From: Mycolicibacterium arabiense
GTDB taxonomy: Bacteria; Actinomycetota; Actinomycetes; Mycobacteriales; Mycobacteriaceae
Assembly (NCBI RefSeq): GCF_010731815.2
Contig: NZ_AP022593.1
Span: 1,364,001 to 1,428,000, forward strand
Direction of reading: 5' to 3'
Length of the DNA: 64,000 nucleotides
The notes below the pieces were generated by a model. It ran no database searches and was not told where the DNA came from. It was given only the letters and a program-made list of their open reading frames with translations. Shown here in pieces: positions 7,343 through 18,853 of this stretch. Every line of letters starts with the position of its first letter. Within the stretch, counting starts at the first letter, position 1. A program made the translations under genes and the position numbers.

Positions 7343-8671
7343 TCAACCCGTGCCCGCCACCAACCACCGGCCGGAGGCGGCGCGCCAGCCGACGAACACC
7401 AGGCGCAGCGCCATGAACGTGGTGAGCCCCGCCCAGATGCCGAGCAGCCCCCAGCCGAACGCCAGCGACAGCCAGATCGGCGGCAGGAACCCGATCAGCG
7501 CGGACGCCAGCGTGGCGTTGCGCATGAACTTTGCGTCCCCCGCCCCGAGCAGCACGCCGTCGAGCGCGAACACGATGCCCGCCACCGGAAGCTGCGCCAC
7601 CAGGAACCACCACGGCACGTCGATCTCGTCGAGAACCGAACGGTCGCTGGTGAACAGCGTCGGCACCACCGACGCGCCGGCCGCGAACGCAGCCGCCAGC
7701 ACCGCGGCAGCCAGCGTCGAGAACACCGTCACCCGCCACGCAACGGACTTGGCGTGCGCGAGCTGACCGGCGCCCAGCGCAGCACCGACCAGTGACTGTG
7801 CCGCGATGGCCAGGGAATCGAGCACTAAGGCGAGGAAGCTCCACAGTTGCAGCACCACCTGGTGCGCAGCGACCGCAGCCGCCCCGAACCGCGCGGCGAC
7901 GGCTGCCGCCGAGACGAAGCAGGCCTGAAAGGCCAACGTGCGCACCAGCAGATCGCGACCCATCACCACCTGCGCCCGCAGGATGCCGACGTCGATGCGG
8001 AGCGGAACGCCCTCGGCGAGCAGCGCCCGGCAGAACAGCAACGCCGCCAGCCACTGCCCCACCAGATTGGCCACGGCCGAGCCTGCCAGCTCCAGCCGCG
8101 GCATCCCCAGCCAGCCGTACACCAGCAGCGGGCACAGCACGGCCGACACCGCGAAGCCGAACACCACGAAGCGCAACGGCCGCACGGTGTCCTGCACCCC
8201 GCGCATCCAGCCGTTGCCTGCCAGCGAGATCAGGATCGCAGGCGCTCCGAAGATCGCGATCCGAAGCCACGGCAGTGCCTCGTCGGCGATCTCGCCGCCA
8301 TCGGCGATCACGCCGAGCAACGGCACCGCGCACACCTGCACCACCGCCACCACCAGCAGACCCAGCCCCACGGCGAGCCACGTCGCCTGCACGCCCTCGC
8401 CCACCGCCGAATCCCGTTCGCCCGCACCGAAGTAGCGCGCCGAGCGCGCCGTCGTGCCATAGGACAGGAACGTCAACTGCGACGCCACCAACGACAGGAT
8501 TAGCCCACCGATCGCCAGACCTGCCAGCGCCAGCGCGCCGAGGCGGCCGACGACCGCGAGGTCGAACAGCAGGTACAGGGGCTCCGCCGCGAGAACGCCG
8601 AGCGCGGGAAAGGCGAGTCCCGCGATGCGCCGGCCGGTGGCAGGCGTCAGCGGGTCCGGACCCTCAGCCAA
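7343..8671 (-). CDS. dinF: MATE-family (DinF-like) multidrug efflux transporter
   Basis: 442 aa with 12 hydrophobic helices and the MatE repeat. The N-terminal part reads IAGLAFPALGVLAAEPLYLLFDLAVVGRLG, typical of the DinF subgroup that exports cationic compounds with Na+ or H+ antiport. It corresponds in position and type to Rv2836c (dinF). The start used is a TTG at 8671; I found no ATG or GTG in frame between there and the end of nrnA, so the true start is uncertain by a few codons. It is the last gene of the leftward rimP-nusA-infB series. Confidence 0.88.
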   Translation of the reverse strand: MAEGPDPLTPATGRRIAGLAFPALGVLAAEPLYLLFDLAVVGRLGALALAGLAIGGLILSLVASQLTFLSYGTTARSARYFGAGERDSAVGEGVQATWLAVGLGLLVVAVVQVCAVPLLGVIADGGEIADEALPWLRIAIFGAPAILISLAGNGWMRGVQDTVRPLRFVVFGFAVSAVLCPLLVYGWLGMPRLELAGSAVANLVGQWLAALLFCRALLAEGVPLRIDVGILRAQVVMGRDLLVRTLAFQACFVSAAAVAARFGAAAVAAHQVVLQLWSFLALVLDSLAIAAQSLVGAALGAGQLAHAKSVAWRVTVFSTLAAAVLAAAFAAGASVVPTLFTSDRSVLDEIDVPWWFLVAQLPVAGIVFALDGVLLGAGDAKFMRNATLASALIGFLPPIWLSLAFGWGLLGIWAGLTTFMALRLVFVGWRAASGRWLVAGTG

Positions 8672-8712
8672 CTCGCGCGTCGACGACGTCGGCCAATGCG
8701 CCGGGGCCCGGG

Positions 8713-10204
<1,492 letters not shown>

Positions 10205-10225
10205 GGAAAACCGCCTCGGTCGTCA

Positions 10226-13042
10226 TCACGTGCGTGCTTTTTCTACCAACTCGTAGGCCTCGATCACGTCGCCCTCCTTGATGTCGTTGAAGGTCAGCGT
10301 CAGACCACACTCGTAGCCGTCGCGCACCTCCGTGACATCGTCCTTCTCGCGCTTCAGCGACGAGATGGTGACGGTCTCGGCGATCACGATGTTGTCGCGA
10401 AGCAACCGCGCCTTGGCGTTGCGTCGCATGATGCCGGACGTGACCAGGCAGCCGGCGATGTTGCCGACCTTCGAGCTGCGGAAGATCGCCCGGATCTCGG
10501 CGCGGCCGAGTTCCTTCTCCTCGTAGATCGGCTTGAGCATGCCCTTGAGCGCACTCTGGATCTCGTCGATGGCCTGGTAGATCACCGAGTAGTACCGGAT
10601 GTCGACGCCCTCGCGGTTGGCCAGCTCGGTGGCCTTGCCCTCCGCGCGCACGTTGAAGCCGATGATGATCGCATCCGAAGCCGACGCCAGGTTGACGTTG
10701 GTCTCGGTGACACCACCGACACCGCGGTCGATGACGCGCAGTTCCACCTCGTCGTCGATCTCGATGCCCAGCAGGGCCTCCTCCAGCGCCTCGACGGTGC
10801 CGGAGTTGTCGCCCTTGAGGATCAGGTTCAGCTGCGAAGTCTCCTTCAACGCTGCGTCGAGATCGTCCAGGCTGATGCGCTTGCGCGTACGTGCGGCCAG
10901 CGCGTTGCGCTTGCGTGCACTCCGGCGATCGGCGATCTGGCGAGCGGTCCGGTCTTCGTCGACCACCAGCAGGTTGTCACCGGCGCCCGGCACCGACGTG
11001 AAGCCGATGACCTGAACCGGCCGCGACGGCAGCGCCTCGTGGACGTCCTCGCCGTGCTCGTCGACCATGCGACGAACGCGACCGTAGGCATCGCCCGCCA
11101 CGATCGAATCGCCGACCCGCAGGGTGCCGCGCTGGATGAGCACGGTCGCCACGGGACCACGGCCACGGTCGAGGTGAGCCTCGATCGCGACGCCCTGGGC
11201 CTCCATGTCGGGGTTGGCGCGCAGGTCGAGCGCCGCGTCCGCGGTCAACAGCACCGCTTCGAGCAGGGCGTCGATGTTCGTGCCCTGCTTGGCCGAGATG
11301 TCGACGAACATGGTGTCGCCACCGAAGTCCTCCGCCACCAGGCCGTACTCGGTGAGCTGACCACGGATCTTGGCCGGGTCGGCGCCTTCCTTGTCGATCT
11401 TGTTGACCGCCACCACGATCGGCACGTCAGCGGCCTGCGCGTGGTTGATCGCCTCGACCGTCTGCGGCATGACGCCGTCGTCGGCCGCGACCACCAGGAT
11501 CGCGATGTCGGTGGCCTTCGCGCCACGGGCACGCATGGCGGTGAACGCCTCGTGACCGGGGGTGTCGATGAAGGTCACCAGTCGCTCGTTGCCGTCCAGC
11601 TCGGTCAGCACCTGGTAGGCGCCGATGTGCTGGGTGATGCCACCGGCCTCGCCCTCGCGGACGTTGGCCTGACGGATCGAGTCGAGCAGTCGGGTCTTGC
11701 CGTGGTCGACGTGACCCATGACGGTGACTACCGGCGGACGGAACTCGAGGTCGTCCTCGCCGCCCTCGTCCTCGCCGTAGGTGAGGTCGAAGGACTGCAG
11801 CAGTTCGCGGTCCTCGTCCTCGGGCGACACGACCTGGACGACGTAGTTCATCTCGCTGCCGAGCAGCTCGAGGGTCTCGTCACCTACCGACTGGGTAGCG
11901 GTGACCATCTCGCCGAGGTTGAACAGCGCCTGGACCAGCGATGCCGGGTTGGCGTTGATCTTGTCGGCGAAGTCGACCAGCGACGCGCCGCGGGCGAGCC
12001 GGATGGTCTCGCCGTTGCCGTGCGGCAACCGCACCCCACCGACGACCGGTGCCTGCATGTTCTCGTATTCGGCGCGTTTCGCCCGCTTCGACTTGCGGCC
12101 ACGACGAACGGCGCCACCGGGGCGACCGAACGCACCCGCCGCACCGCCACGCTGACCGGGACGACCACCGCCGCCACCACCACCGGGCCTGCCGCGGAAA
12201 CCGCCCGCGGCTGCACCGCCGGCACCGGCGCCACCGCCGGGTCCGCCACCGCGGTAGTTACCACCGCCACCTGCGCCGGGAGGGCCACCGGGACGACCGC
12301 CGCCGCCACCGGGTCCGCGGCCACCTGGGCCGGGACGGGCACCGCCGGGACGACCCATGGCGCCGGGCCGTGCGCCGGGCGGGCGCGGAGGCATGTTGCC
12401 GGGCGTCGCGCCGGGACGAGGGCCGCCACCGGGACGCGGGCCGCCGGGGCCTGCGGCGGGACGCGGGCCACCCGGGCCTGCCGCACCGGGACGCGGAGCC
12501 GGACGCTCGACCGGCTGCTGCGACGAGAAGGGGTTGTTGCCGACGCGCGGCGTGCGCGCGGCGGGCTTGGGTGCACCTGGCCGGGGACCTGGCGTCGGGC
12601 CTGCGGGGCGCGGGGCCTCACTGGCGGCAGGCGCTGCCGGAGCGGCGGGCGCGGCCGGGGGCGCAGGTGTCGCCGGCGCGGCGGGGGCGGCCGGAGCTGC
12701 GGGCGGGGCCGGCGGTGCTGCTGCGGCCGCAGGCGGGGCGGGCGGAGCAGGCCGCGGGCCGCCGGGCTTCGGCGCGGTCGAGACCGGGGCCTCGGCTGCG
12801 GGCGGCCTGGGCGCGCCCGGCTTGGGTGCCGTCGATGCGGCGGATCCGTTTCCGGAGGGTGCGGGGGCCTTGGCGGCCTTGTTCCCCCCGAACGACTCGC
12901 GCAACCGGCGCGCGACGGGGGCCTCCACGGTGGAGGACGCTGACTTCACGAATTCGCCCTGATCGCTCAGTCGGGCGAGTACTTCCTTGCTGGTGACACC
13001 GAGTTCTTTCGCCAACTCGTGCACGCGGGCCTTGCCTGCCAC
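10226..13042 (-). CDS. infB: Translation initiation factor IF-2
   Basis: 938 aa. An IF2_N segment (residues 2-50, [20 protein letters not shown]) is followed by a Pro/Ala- and then Gly/Arg-rich low-complexity stretch to about residue 320, a second IF2_N segment, and the GTPase domain. The G1 motif GHVDHGKT is at 442-449, with DTPGHE and NKID further on. Beta-barrel and C-terminal domains complete the protein. IF-2 places fMet-tRNA on the 30S subunit and promotes subunit joining. Length is normal for actinobacteria (M. tuberculosis about 900). The low-complexity stretch produces long open frames on the opposite strand that are not genes. Confidence 0.98.
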   Translation of the reverse strand: MAGKARVHELAKELGVTSKEVLARLSDQGEFVKSASSTVEAPVARRLRESFGGNKAAKAPAPSGNGSAASTAPKPGAPRPPAAEAPVSTAPKPGGPRPAPPAPPAAAAAPPAPPAAPAAPAAPATPAPPAAPAAPAAPAASEAPRPAGPTPGPRPGAPKPAARTPRVGNNPFSSQQPVERPAPRPGAAGPGGPRPAAGPGGPRPGGGPRPGATPGNMPPRPPGARPGAMGRPGGARPGPGGRGPGGGGGRPGGPPGAGGGGNYRGGGPGGGAGAGGAAAGGFRGRPGGGGGGGRPGQRGGAAGAFGRPGGAVRRGRKSKRAKRAEYENMQAPVVGGVRLPHGNGETIRLARGASLVDFADKINANPASLVQALFNLGEMVTATQSVGDETLELLGSEMNYVVQVVSPEDEDRELLQSFDLTYGEDEGGEDDLEFRPPVVTVMGHVDHGKTRLLDSIRQANVREGEAGGITQHIGAYQVLTELDGNERLVTFIDTPGHEAFTAMRARGAKATDIAILVVAADDGVMPQTVEAINHAQAADVPIVVAVNKIDKEGADPAKIRGQLTEYGLVAEDFGGDTMFVDISAKQGTNIDALLEAVLLTADAALDLRANPDMEAQGVAIEAHLDRGRGPVATVLIQRGTLRVGDSIVAGDAYGRVRRMVDEHGEDVHEALPSRPVQVIGFTSVPGAGDNLLVVDEDRTARQIADRRSARKRNALAARTRKRISLDDLDAALKETSQLNLILKGDNSGTVEALEEALLGIEIDDEVELRVIDRGVGGVTETNVNLASASDAIIIGFNVRAEGKATELANREGVDIRYYSVIYQAIDEIQSALKGMLKPIYEEKELGRAEIRAIFRSSKVGNIAGCLVTSGIMRRNAKARLLRDNIVIAETVTISSLKREKDDVTEVRDGYECGLTLTFNDIKEGDVIEAYELVEKART

Positions 13043-13118
13043 TACATCTCCTGTCTGGGAGACACGGCGGTGGGTGGCCGCGCCTCGGGTTTAGCTATGA
13101 CGCATGGTCATCGGAACT

Positions 13119-13499
13119 TCACGGTGTGCTCATGTTCTTCGCTACCTGTTCTGTTGCCGGGTCGGCTCGTCCCTTGCCGTCTTCTAGCTCGACGACGAAG
13201 AACTCGACAACCGCGGATGTGTCCGGCGGACCGGTGATGCGCAACGCTCGGGTGAAGGCTCGCCGCCGGATCGCTGAGTCGAGGCACTGCTGGTCGAGAT
13301 GCAACCACGCACCCCGCCCGGGCAGATTACCCGCTGAGTCAACGGTCACGACGCAGTCGCCGTTCCCGTCGCGCTCGGCGACCACTCGCAGCAATTCGGC
13401 AGCCAACTCTCGTCTCCGGCATCCCACGCACGTACGCACCGGTCCCTGGGGTTCGTCGGTGCGTCCGGGCACGGAGGCAGAAGTCTCGCGCTGGATCAC
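13119..13499 (-). CDS. ylxR: YlxR (DUF448) RNA-binding protein
   Basis: 126 aa. The family core is RTCVGCRRRE (cysteines at 24 and 27) and the GRGAW motif (61-65), on a small basic fold proposed to bind RNA. The gene always lies between nusA and infB, as here (Rv2840c position). The homologue in other bacteria has been linked to the RNase P RNA component; the role here is inferred. The start is a GTG at 13499. A TAGACT box ends five bases upstream, so a short-leader or leaderless transcript for ylxR-infB is possible. Confidence 0.92.
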   Translation of the reverse strand: MIQRETSASVPGRTDEPQGPVRTCVGCRRRELAAELLRVVAERDGNGDCVVTVDSAGNLPGRGAWLHLDQQCLDSAIRRRAFTRALRITGPPDTSAVVEFFVVELEDGKGRADPATEQVAKNMSTP

Positions 13500-13546
13500 G
13501 GTTCAGTCTAGCCGCACCGGACCCGCACGCGGAATCGCGTGTCGAC

Positions 13547-14590
13547 CTAGCCGTCCCGGGCAGCTCCGCGGGCTGCGCTCGGCGCGGGCGACCCGTCGGC
13601 CTCCGATGCCGCGTCGCTGCGGATGTCGATGCGCCACCCCGTCAGGCGGGCGGCCAGCCTGGCGTTCTGCCCTTCCTTGCCGATGGCCAGCGACAGCTGG
13701 AAGTCCGGAACGATCACGCGGGCGGCGCGGGTGGCCTCGTCTATGACGGTCACCGACACCACCTTGGCCGGCGACAGCGCGTTGGCGACGAAGCGGGCCG
13801 GGTCCTCGTCGTAGTCGATGATGTCGATCTTCTCGCCGGACAACTCACTCATCACGTTGCGCACCCGCTGGCCCATGGGGCCGATGCAGGCACCCTTGGC
13901 GTTGAGGCCCGACGCCCGCGACGCCACTGCGATCTTCGACCGGTGCCCGGCCTCGCGTGCGACGGCGGCGATCTCGACCGAACCGTCGGCGATCTCCGGC
14001 ACCTCGAGTGAGAACAGTTTGCGGACCAAGTTCGGGTGGGTGCGGGACAGTTCGATGCGCGGCTCGCGCGGGCCGCGGGTCACGCCGATCACGTAGCACC
14101 GCAACCGATCGCCGTGCTCGTAGCGTTCGCCGGGCACCTGCTCGGCCGGGCGGATCATCCCCTCGGAGCCCTTGGCCTCGGTACCCAGACGCACGACGAC
14201 GTTGCCCCTGGCGTTCTCCCTGGCGTCGCGTTGCACGACCCCTGCCACGATGTCGCCCTCACGGGCCGAGAACTCGCCGTAGATCCGCTCGTTCTCCGCA
14301 TCGCGGAACCGCTGCAGCATCACCTGGCGCGCGGTCGTCGCGGCGACGCGACCGAAGCCCTCGGGAGTGTCGTCCCATTCCTGGATCAGGTTGCCGTCGG
14401 CGTCGTTCTCCCTCGCCATCACCCGCACCGAACCCGACTTCCGGTCGATGTCGATCCTGGCGTCGGCCTGGTGGCCCTCGGTGTGCCGATAGGCGGTCAG
14501 CAGCGCCGTCTTGATCGTCTCGAGTAATTCGTCGACCGCGATTCCGCGGTCGACCTCGATGGCGTGTAGTGCGGCCATGTCGATGTTCAC
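13547..14590 (-). CDS. nusA: Transcription termination/antitermination protein NusA
   Basis: 347 aa from a GTG at 14590 whose last two bases belong to the rimP stop (GTGA). An N-terminal RNA polymerase-binding domain is followed by an S1 domain ([13 protein letters not shown]), then KH1 ([18 protein letters not shown]) and KH2 ([18 protein letters not shown]). It lacks the C-terminal acidic repeats of E. coli NusA, as usual in actinobacteria. It modulates pausing, termination and rRNA antitermination. The protein start [17 protein letters not shown] matches the M. tuberculosis protein as I remember it, supporting the GTG. Confidence 0.97.
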   Translation of the reverse strand: MNIDMAALHAIEVDRGIAVDELLETIKTALLTAYRHTEGHQADARIDIDRKSGSVRVMARENDADGNLIQEWDDTPEGFGRVAATTARQVMLQRFRDAENERIYGEFSAREGDIVAGVVQRDARENARGNVVVRLGTEAKGSEGMIRPAEQVPGERYEHGDRLRCYVIGVTRGPREPRIELSRTHPNLVRKLFSLEVPEIADGSVEIAAVAREAGHRSKIAVASRASGLNAKGACIGPMGQRVRNVMSELSGEKIDIIDYDEDPARFVANALSPAKVVSVTVIDEATRAARVIVPDFQLSLAIGKEGQNARLAARLTGWRIDIRSDAASEADGSPAPSAARGAARDG

Positions 14591-15159
14591 GAGGCCGGCT
14601 CCTCTCCGGACAGGCCTGCCAGCTCGAGTTCGCGCCGGTTCGGCGGCGAGAACTCGACCTGGACAACGGCGTTGGAAATCTCGGTCAGGGGCAGACTGCG
14701 CACGGCGTACTTGCCGCGTGCACCGTCGGCAACCACCACCGCCACGGCGTCGTTCGCCAGCGGGCCCAGCCGGCCCTCGAGGCGCGACCCGTCGGACAGC
14801 GTCAGCTCGACCTTGCGGCCCTGCGCGCGGCGGTAGTGCCGGGGCGCGGTCAGTGGCCGGTCGACCCCGCGCGACGTCACCTCGAGGACGTACGGCGGTC
14901 CGCCACCGGTGGGCTCGTCGAGCTGGTCCATGAGTTCGGACGCGATCCGGCCGAGTTCGGCGACGGAATCCAGGTCCAGGTGCCCCTCGGTGGCGTCGTC
15001 ACCGTCGGCGATCACGGCGATCCGTGGGGGACGCGAGGACGCCTGGACCTCCACGTCCTCGATGACGCATCCGCGGCGCGCGAACTCCTCCGTGAGCAGC
15101 TCGGTCACCTCGGCCGGCGTGGGCAGGCGGGCGGACCGTAGCGGGGCATCCGATGCCAC
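14587..15159 (-). CDS. rimP: Ribosome maturation factor RimP
   Basis: 190 aa from the GTG at 15159, chosen because AGGAG lies seven bases upstream; a longer upstream reading has no such support. The N-terminal alpha/beta domain is [27 protein letters not shown] and the C-terminal SH3-like barrel is [19 protein letters not shown]. RimP is needed for 30S assembly. It is the first gene of the rimP-nusA cluster (GTGA overlap). A TATCGT box (15232-15227) upstream may be its -10; I see no clear -35. Confidence 0.93.
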   Translation of the reverse strand: MASDAPLRSARLPTPAEVTELLTEEFARRGCVIEDVEVQASSRPPRIAVIADGDDATEGHLDLDSVAELGRIASELMDQLDEPTGGGPPYVLEVTSRGVDRPLTAPRHYRRAQGRKVELTLSDGSRLEGRLGPLANDAVAVVVADGARGKYAVRSLPLTEISNAVVQVEFSPPNRRELELAGLSGEEPAS

Positions 15160-15323
15160 GGCGAGCTCCTCGTCTTGAGTTGTGCGGACATGTTCCCAGG
15201 TGGGCGGCACCCGGGATCGAGTATCAACGATACGCCAGCCAGGGCGGGCCGATTGGCAAACCGCAGGCAGGCGGGCCGGGCTGGCGCGCGGGACGCCCGG
15301 CGGCGGGATGGCAGGATGTCGGT

Positions 15324-15833
15324 GTGCCGAGCGCCCTCCCCCACCTCAGCAGGCGGCGTCTGCTGATCGGATCGGCGGCGCTGGCGGCGCTCGGCGCAAC
15401 GTCGGTGGCCTGCGGATCCAAGACCCCGCCGCCGGACGTCTCCGCCCTGACCGCACAGCTGGAACGGGCCCGATCCGACAGCCAACTGGCGGCCGGCGCG
15501 GCCTCCTCGGCGCCGCCGCCCGTCGCGACCGCACTGAACGCCGTCGCCGCGGAGCGGTCGGCCCACGCCGAGGCGCTCGCCGAGGAGATCACCCGCATCA
15601 CCGGCGCGACGCCCACCAGTTCCACGTCGTCGACCACTCCGTCGGCTTCGGCGCCGAGCCAACCCCCCGCGCCGCCCACGCCGGGCTCGGTCGTCGCCGC
15701 CCTACGGCAGTCGGCGGACGGCGCCGCGCAGGCGGCGGCCGAGGAGACCGGCTACGCCGCGGGCCTGCTGGGGTCGGTCGCCGCGTCCTGCACGGCGGCA
15801 TTCAGCGTGGCGCTGGCAGGGGTCGCGCCATGA
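15324..15833 (+). CDS. Putative lipoprotein, divergent from rimP
   Basis: 169 aa. The GTG start is at 15324. The N-terminus has twin-arginine-like RRRLLIGSAALAALGATSVAC with the candidate lipidated Cys near residue 29. The rest is an Ala-rich helical region (VSALTAQLERARSDSQLAAGA), a Ser/Thr/Pro linker and another helical segment. It is probably anchored outside the membrane. It overlaps the following ferritin-like gene by ATGA (15830-15833). Position and pairing correspond to Rv2843-Rv2844. The first helical half may be an incomplete ferritin-like bundle. The function is unknown. Confidence 0.75.
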   Translation: MPSALPHLSRRRLLIGSAALAALGATSVACGSKTPPPDVSALTAQLERARSDSQLAAGAASSAPPPVATALNAVAAERSAHAEALAEEITRITGATPTSSTSSTTPSASAPSQPPAPPTPGSVVAALRQSADGAAQAAAEETGYAAGLLGSVAASCTAAFSVALAGVAP

Positions 15834-16363
15834 CGTCACCGACCCCGCCCACCACACCAGCCACCACCACGACGACCACCACGCCGTCGCCGATCACCAG
15901 CGCCAGCCGCACACCCGATCCGGCCCGGCCCGAGGGACCGGACGGGGCGCTGTTCGACGCGATCGCGACCGAACACGGCGTGATCTACGGCTACGGCCTG
16001 GTCTCCGCGCACTCCACCCCGGACGTCAACGACCTCGTGTCGGCGGCCATGCGGACCCATCGCAAACAACGCGAGGAGGGCATCGCCCGACTCACCGGCC
16101 GCGGCGCTCCCGCGCCGCTACCTGCCGCGGGATATCAGATCCCCATCGACGTCGACGAACCCGACGACGCCGCGACGCTGGCCGTGCGAATGGAAGAGGA
16201 CAGCGCCGTCGCGTGGCGCGCCGTGCTCGAGCAGGCGACGACGACCGAGGACCGCACGCTGGCCGTCACGGCCCTCACCGAGGCCGCCGTCACCGCCGCC
16301 AGGTGGCGGGCCGTGCTCGGCACGTCACCGACCACCGTCGCGTTCCCCGGCGGCAGCGAGTGA
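15830..16363 (+). CDS. Ferritin-like domain protein (DUF4439)
   Basis: 177 aa. A Thr/Pro-rich head of about 40 residues is followed by a helical ferritin-like domain starting GALFDAIATEHGVIYGYGL. It continues with DDAATLAVRMEEDSAVAWRAVLEQ and ends in TEAAVTAARWRAVLG. It is of the type annotated DUF4439 (Rv2844). Glu/His residues appear at helix positions, but I cannot establish an intact di-iron site. It is translationally coupled to the preceding lipoprotein, so the two may form one envelope-associated unit. Redox or metal function is inference. Confidence 0.78.
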   Translation: MTSPTPPTTPATTTTTTTPSPITSASRTPDPARPEGPDGALFDAIATEHGVIYGYGLVSAHSTPDVNDLVSAAMRTHRKQREEGIARLTGRGAPAPLPAAGYQIPIDVDEPDDAATLAVRMEEDSAVAWRAVLEQATTTEDRTLAVTALTEAAVTAARWRAVLGTSPTTVAFPGGSE

Positions 16364-16375
16364 CGGTGGCGCCCG

Positions 16376-18133
16376 TCAGCTGGTGAGCGCCGCGAAGATC
16401 TCGCTCGCCGCGGTGTCGACGGGAATCTCCGTCGTGGCGCCGGTGAACCGGTTGCGCAGCTCGACCTTGCCGTCGGCCCAGCCCCGGCCCACCACCACGA
16501 TCCACGGCACGCCGAGCAGTTCGGCGTCCTTGAACTTGATGCCCGGCGAGGACTTTCGGTCGTCGAGGAGCACCTCGAGGCCCATCCGGTCGAGGTCGCC
16601 TGCGATGCCCGTCGCGCCGACGCGGGCGTCCTCGTCCTTGTTGGCGATCACGACGTGTGCGTCGAACGGTGCGACGGCGCTCGGCCAGCGCAACCCGAGT
16701 TCGTCGTGCTGCTGTTCGGCGATGACGGCGACCATGCGGGATATCCCGATGCCGTAGGAACCCATCGTCAGCCGCACCGGCTTGCCGTTCTCGCCGAGCA
16801 CGTCGGCGGCGAAGGCGTCGGTGTACTTGCGGCCGAGTTGGAAGATGTGACCGATCTCGATGCCGCGCGCCGACACCAACGGGCCCATGCCGTCCGGTGA
16901 GGGATCGCCGTCGCGAACCTCGGCGGCCTCGATGGTGCCGTCGGGGACGAAGTCGCGACCCGCGACCAGGCCCACGACGTGCTTTCCCTTCTCGTCGGCA
17001 CCGGTGATCCACGCCGTGCCGTCGACGATGCGCGGGTCGACGAGGTAGCGAACCCCGTTGGCCAGCAACCCCTTCGGGCCGATGTAGCCCTTCGCGAGGA
17101 ACGTGTTCTTCGCGAAGTCGAGGTCGTCGAGCAGCGCGTACTCGGCAGGGTCGAGCGCCGCGCCGAGGCGCTTGTCGTCCACCTCCCGGTCACCGGGCAC
17201 GCCGACGGCGAGCAACTCCCACTCGCCACCGGGCAGGCGCGTCTTCAGCAGCACGTTCTTGAGGGTGTCCGCGCCGGTCACCTCACGCCCGGCGAACTGC
17301 GGAAGGTCGGCGCCGTTGGCCCACTCGACGAGCGTCGCGATGGTCGGCGTGTCACCGGTGTCGTGCACGACCGCCTCGGGCAGGTCGTCGAACGGCTGCG
17401 GCGCCGGCGGGCGGGTCACCACGGCTTCGACGTTCGCGGCGTACCCGGATTCCAGACAGCGCACGAAGGTGTCCTCACCGACCTCGCTCTCGGCGAGGAA
17501 CTCCTCGGACGCGCTGCCACCCATCGCGCCCGACACCGCCGAGACGATGACGTAGCGCACCTCGAGCCTGCTGAACATCCGTTGGTAGGCCTCGCGGTGC
17601 GCGTGATAGGCGTCCTTGAGCCCGGCGTCGTCGACGTCGAAGGAGTACGAGTCCTTCATCACGAACTCGCGGCCGCGCAGGATGCCCGCGCGGGGACGCG
17701 CTTCGTCGCGGTACTTGGTCTGGATCTGGTACAGCCGCAGCGGGAAGTCCTTGTAGGAGCTGTACTCCCCCTTCACCGTCAGCGCGAACAGTTCCTCGTG
17801 GGTCGGGCCGAGCAGGTAGTCGTTACCGCGCCGGTCCTTGAGCCGGAACAGGTTCGGGCCGTACTCGGTCCACCGGTTCGTGGTCTCGTACGGCGCGCGC
17901 GGCAGCAGCGCCGGTAGCAGGATCTCCTGGCCGCCGATCGCGGCCATCTCCTCGCGCACCACCTGCTCGACCTTGCGCAGCACCCGCAACCCCAGCGGCA
18001 ACCACGAGTACAGACCCGGTCCGACGGGGCGGACGTAACCAGCGCGGATCAGTAGTTTGTGGCTGGGCACCTCGGCGTCGGCCGGGTCGTCGCGAAGGGT
18101 GCGGAGGAACAGCTCCGACATGCGGGTGATCAC
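16376..18133 (-). CDS. proS: Prolyl-tRNA synthetase
   Basis: 585 aa from the GTG at 18133 ([21 protein letters not shown]); a TTG at 18142 and an ATG at 18121 are alternatives. It is a class II synthetase of the bacterial type. The catalytic core is split by an editing insertion domain (about 220-400) that hydrolyses Ala-tRNA(Pro). Class II motifs are seen in [37 protein letters not shown] and [13 protein letters not shown]. An anticodon-binding domain lies at the C-terminus. TAAGGT (18147-18142) eight bases before the GTG suggests an almost leaderless mRNA. It corresponds to Rv2845c. Confidence 0.97.
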   Translation of the reverse strand: MITRMSELFLRTLRDDPADAEVPSHKLLIRAGYVRPVGPGLYSWLPLGLRVLRKVEQVVREEMAAIGGQEILLPALLPRAPYETTNRWTEYGPNLFRLKDRRGNDYLLGPTHEELFALTVKGEYSSYKDFPLRLYQIQTKYRDEARPRAGILRGREFVMKDSYSFDVDDAGLKDAYHAHREAYQRMFSRLEVRYVIVSAVSGAMGGSASEEFLAESEVGEDTFVRCLESGYAANVEAVVTRPPAPQPFDDLPEAVVHDTGDTPTIATLVEWANGADLPQFAGREVTGADTLKNVLLKTRLPGGEWELLAVGVPGDREVDDKRLGAALDPAEYALLDDLDFAKNTFLAKGYIGPKGLLANGVRYLVDPRIVDGTAWITGADEKGKHVVGLVAGRDFVPDGTIEAAEVRDGDPSPDGMGPLVSARGIEIGHIFQLGRKYTDAFAADVLGENGKPVRLTMGSYGIGISRMVAVIAEQQHDELGLRWPSAVAPFDAHVVIANKDEDARVGATGIAGDLDRMGLEVLLDDRKSSPGIKFKDAELLGVPWIVVVGRGWADGKVELRNRFTGATTEIPVDTAASEIFAALTS

Positions 18134-18160
18134 AGGCGACAACCTTAGCGATGCCGGCGG

Positions 18161-18853
18161 TCAGTCCCGTCCCTGCCACGTGCAGATGCACGCCTCGCTG
18201 CCCTCGGGGTCCGCCAGCACCCAGAACGACGGTGCCGCGCCGGCGTCGAGCAAGGTGCCGCCTGCCGCGAGTGCGGCGTCGATGCGGGCCTGGGCGTGTT
18301 CGGGCGGCACGTCGACGTCGAGGTGGATGTTGTTGCGCTGGGTCCGCGGCTCGTCCATCTGCTGGAACCAGATCGCCGGGCCACGGCCCAGCGGGTCCAC
18401 CAGTGCGTCGGGCGGCAGGTCGGCCGGCTGTGGCTCGTCGACGTAGCCCGTGACGGCCTGCCAGAACGGGCGCACGCGGGCGATGTCGAGCGCGTCGATC
18501 GCGATCTCGATGGTCTGCGGCGGCACGGCGTCACCCGCGACGGTGGTGAGCGACTCGGCGGCCAGCGCCTCGGTGACCCGGCGCGCCAGCGAAAGGTCGA
18601 GCCCGGTCACGGCGCCACGGGCTGCAGTGTGCAGCCGCAGTACCGCCCGCCCGGACGTCACCTCGGCGGTGAGGTGACCGGTGCCGTCGGTGCCCGCCGC
18701 GGACACCGCGATCGTGACGGCGCGCAGGGCCTCGTCGAGTGAGGGAACCAGCACGTGCGTGATCACCACGCCGAGGATCAGTCGCCACTCGAGCGGGTCG
18801 ACGGCCTCGGAGACCTGCCCGCGGGTGAGCGCCGCGTCTCCCGCGTGCGTCAC
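18161..18853 (-). CDS. Fusion of a pterin-carbinolamine-dehydratase-like domain with a glyoxalase/VOC domain
   Basis: 230 aa from a GTG at 18853 that shares GTGA with the stop of the upstream transporter. Residues 1-95 (GDAALTRGQVSEAVDPLEWRLI, then VTSGRAVLRLHTAARGAVTGLDLSLARRV) resemble a 4a-hydroxytetrahydrobiopterin dehydratase fold. The usual catalytic histidine pair is not evident. Residues about 105-230 (QTIEIAIDALDIARVRPFWQAVTGY to FWVLADPEGSEACICTW) are a VOC/glyoxalase domain. The substrate is unknown. Coupling to an EfpA-like pump suggests a detoxification or resistance role, which is inference. Confidence 0.75.
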   Translation of the reverse strand: MTHAGDAALTRGQVSEAVDPLEWRLILGVVITHVLVPSLDEALRAVTIAVSAAGTDGTGHLTAEVTSGRAVLRLHTAARGAVTGLDLSLARRVTEALAAESLTTVAGDAVPPQTIEIAIDALDIARVRPFWQAVTGYVDEPQPADLPPDALVDPLGRGPAIWFQQMDEPRTQRNNIHLDVDVPPEHAQARIDAALAAGGTLLDAGAAPSFWVLADPEGSEACICTWQGRD

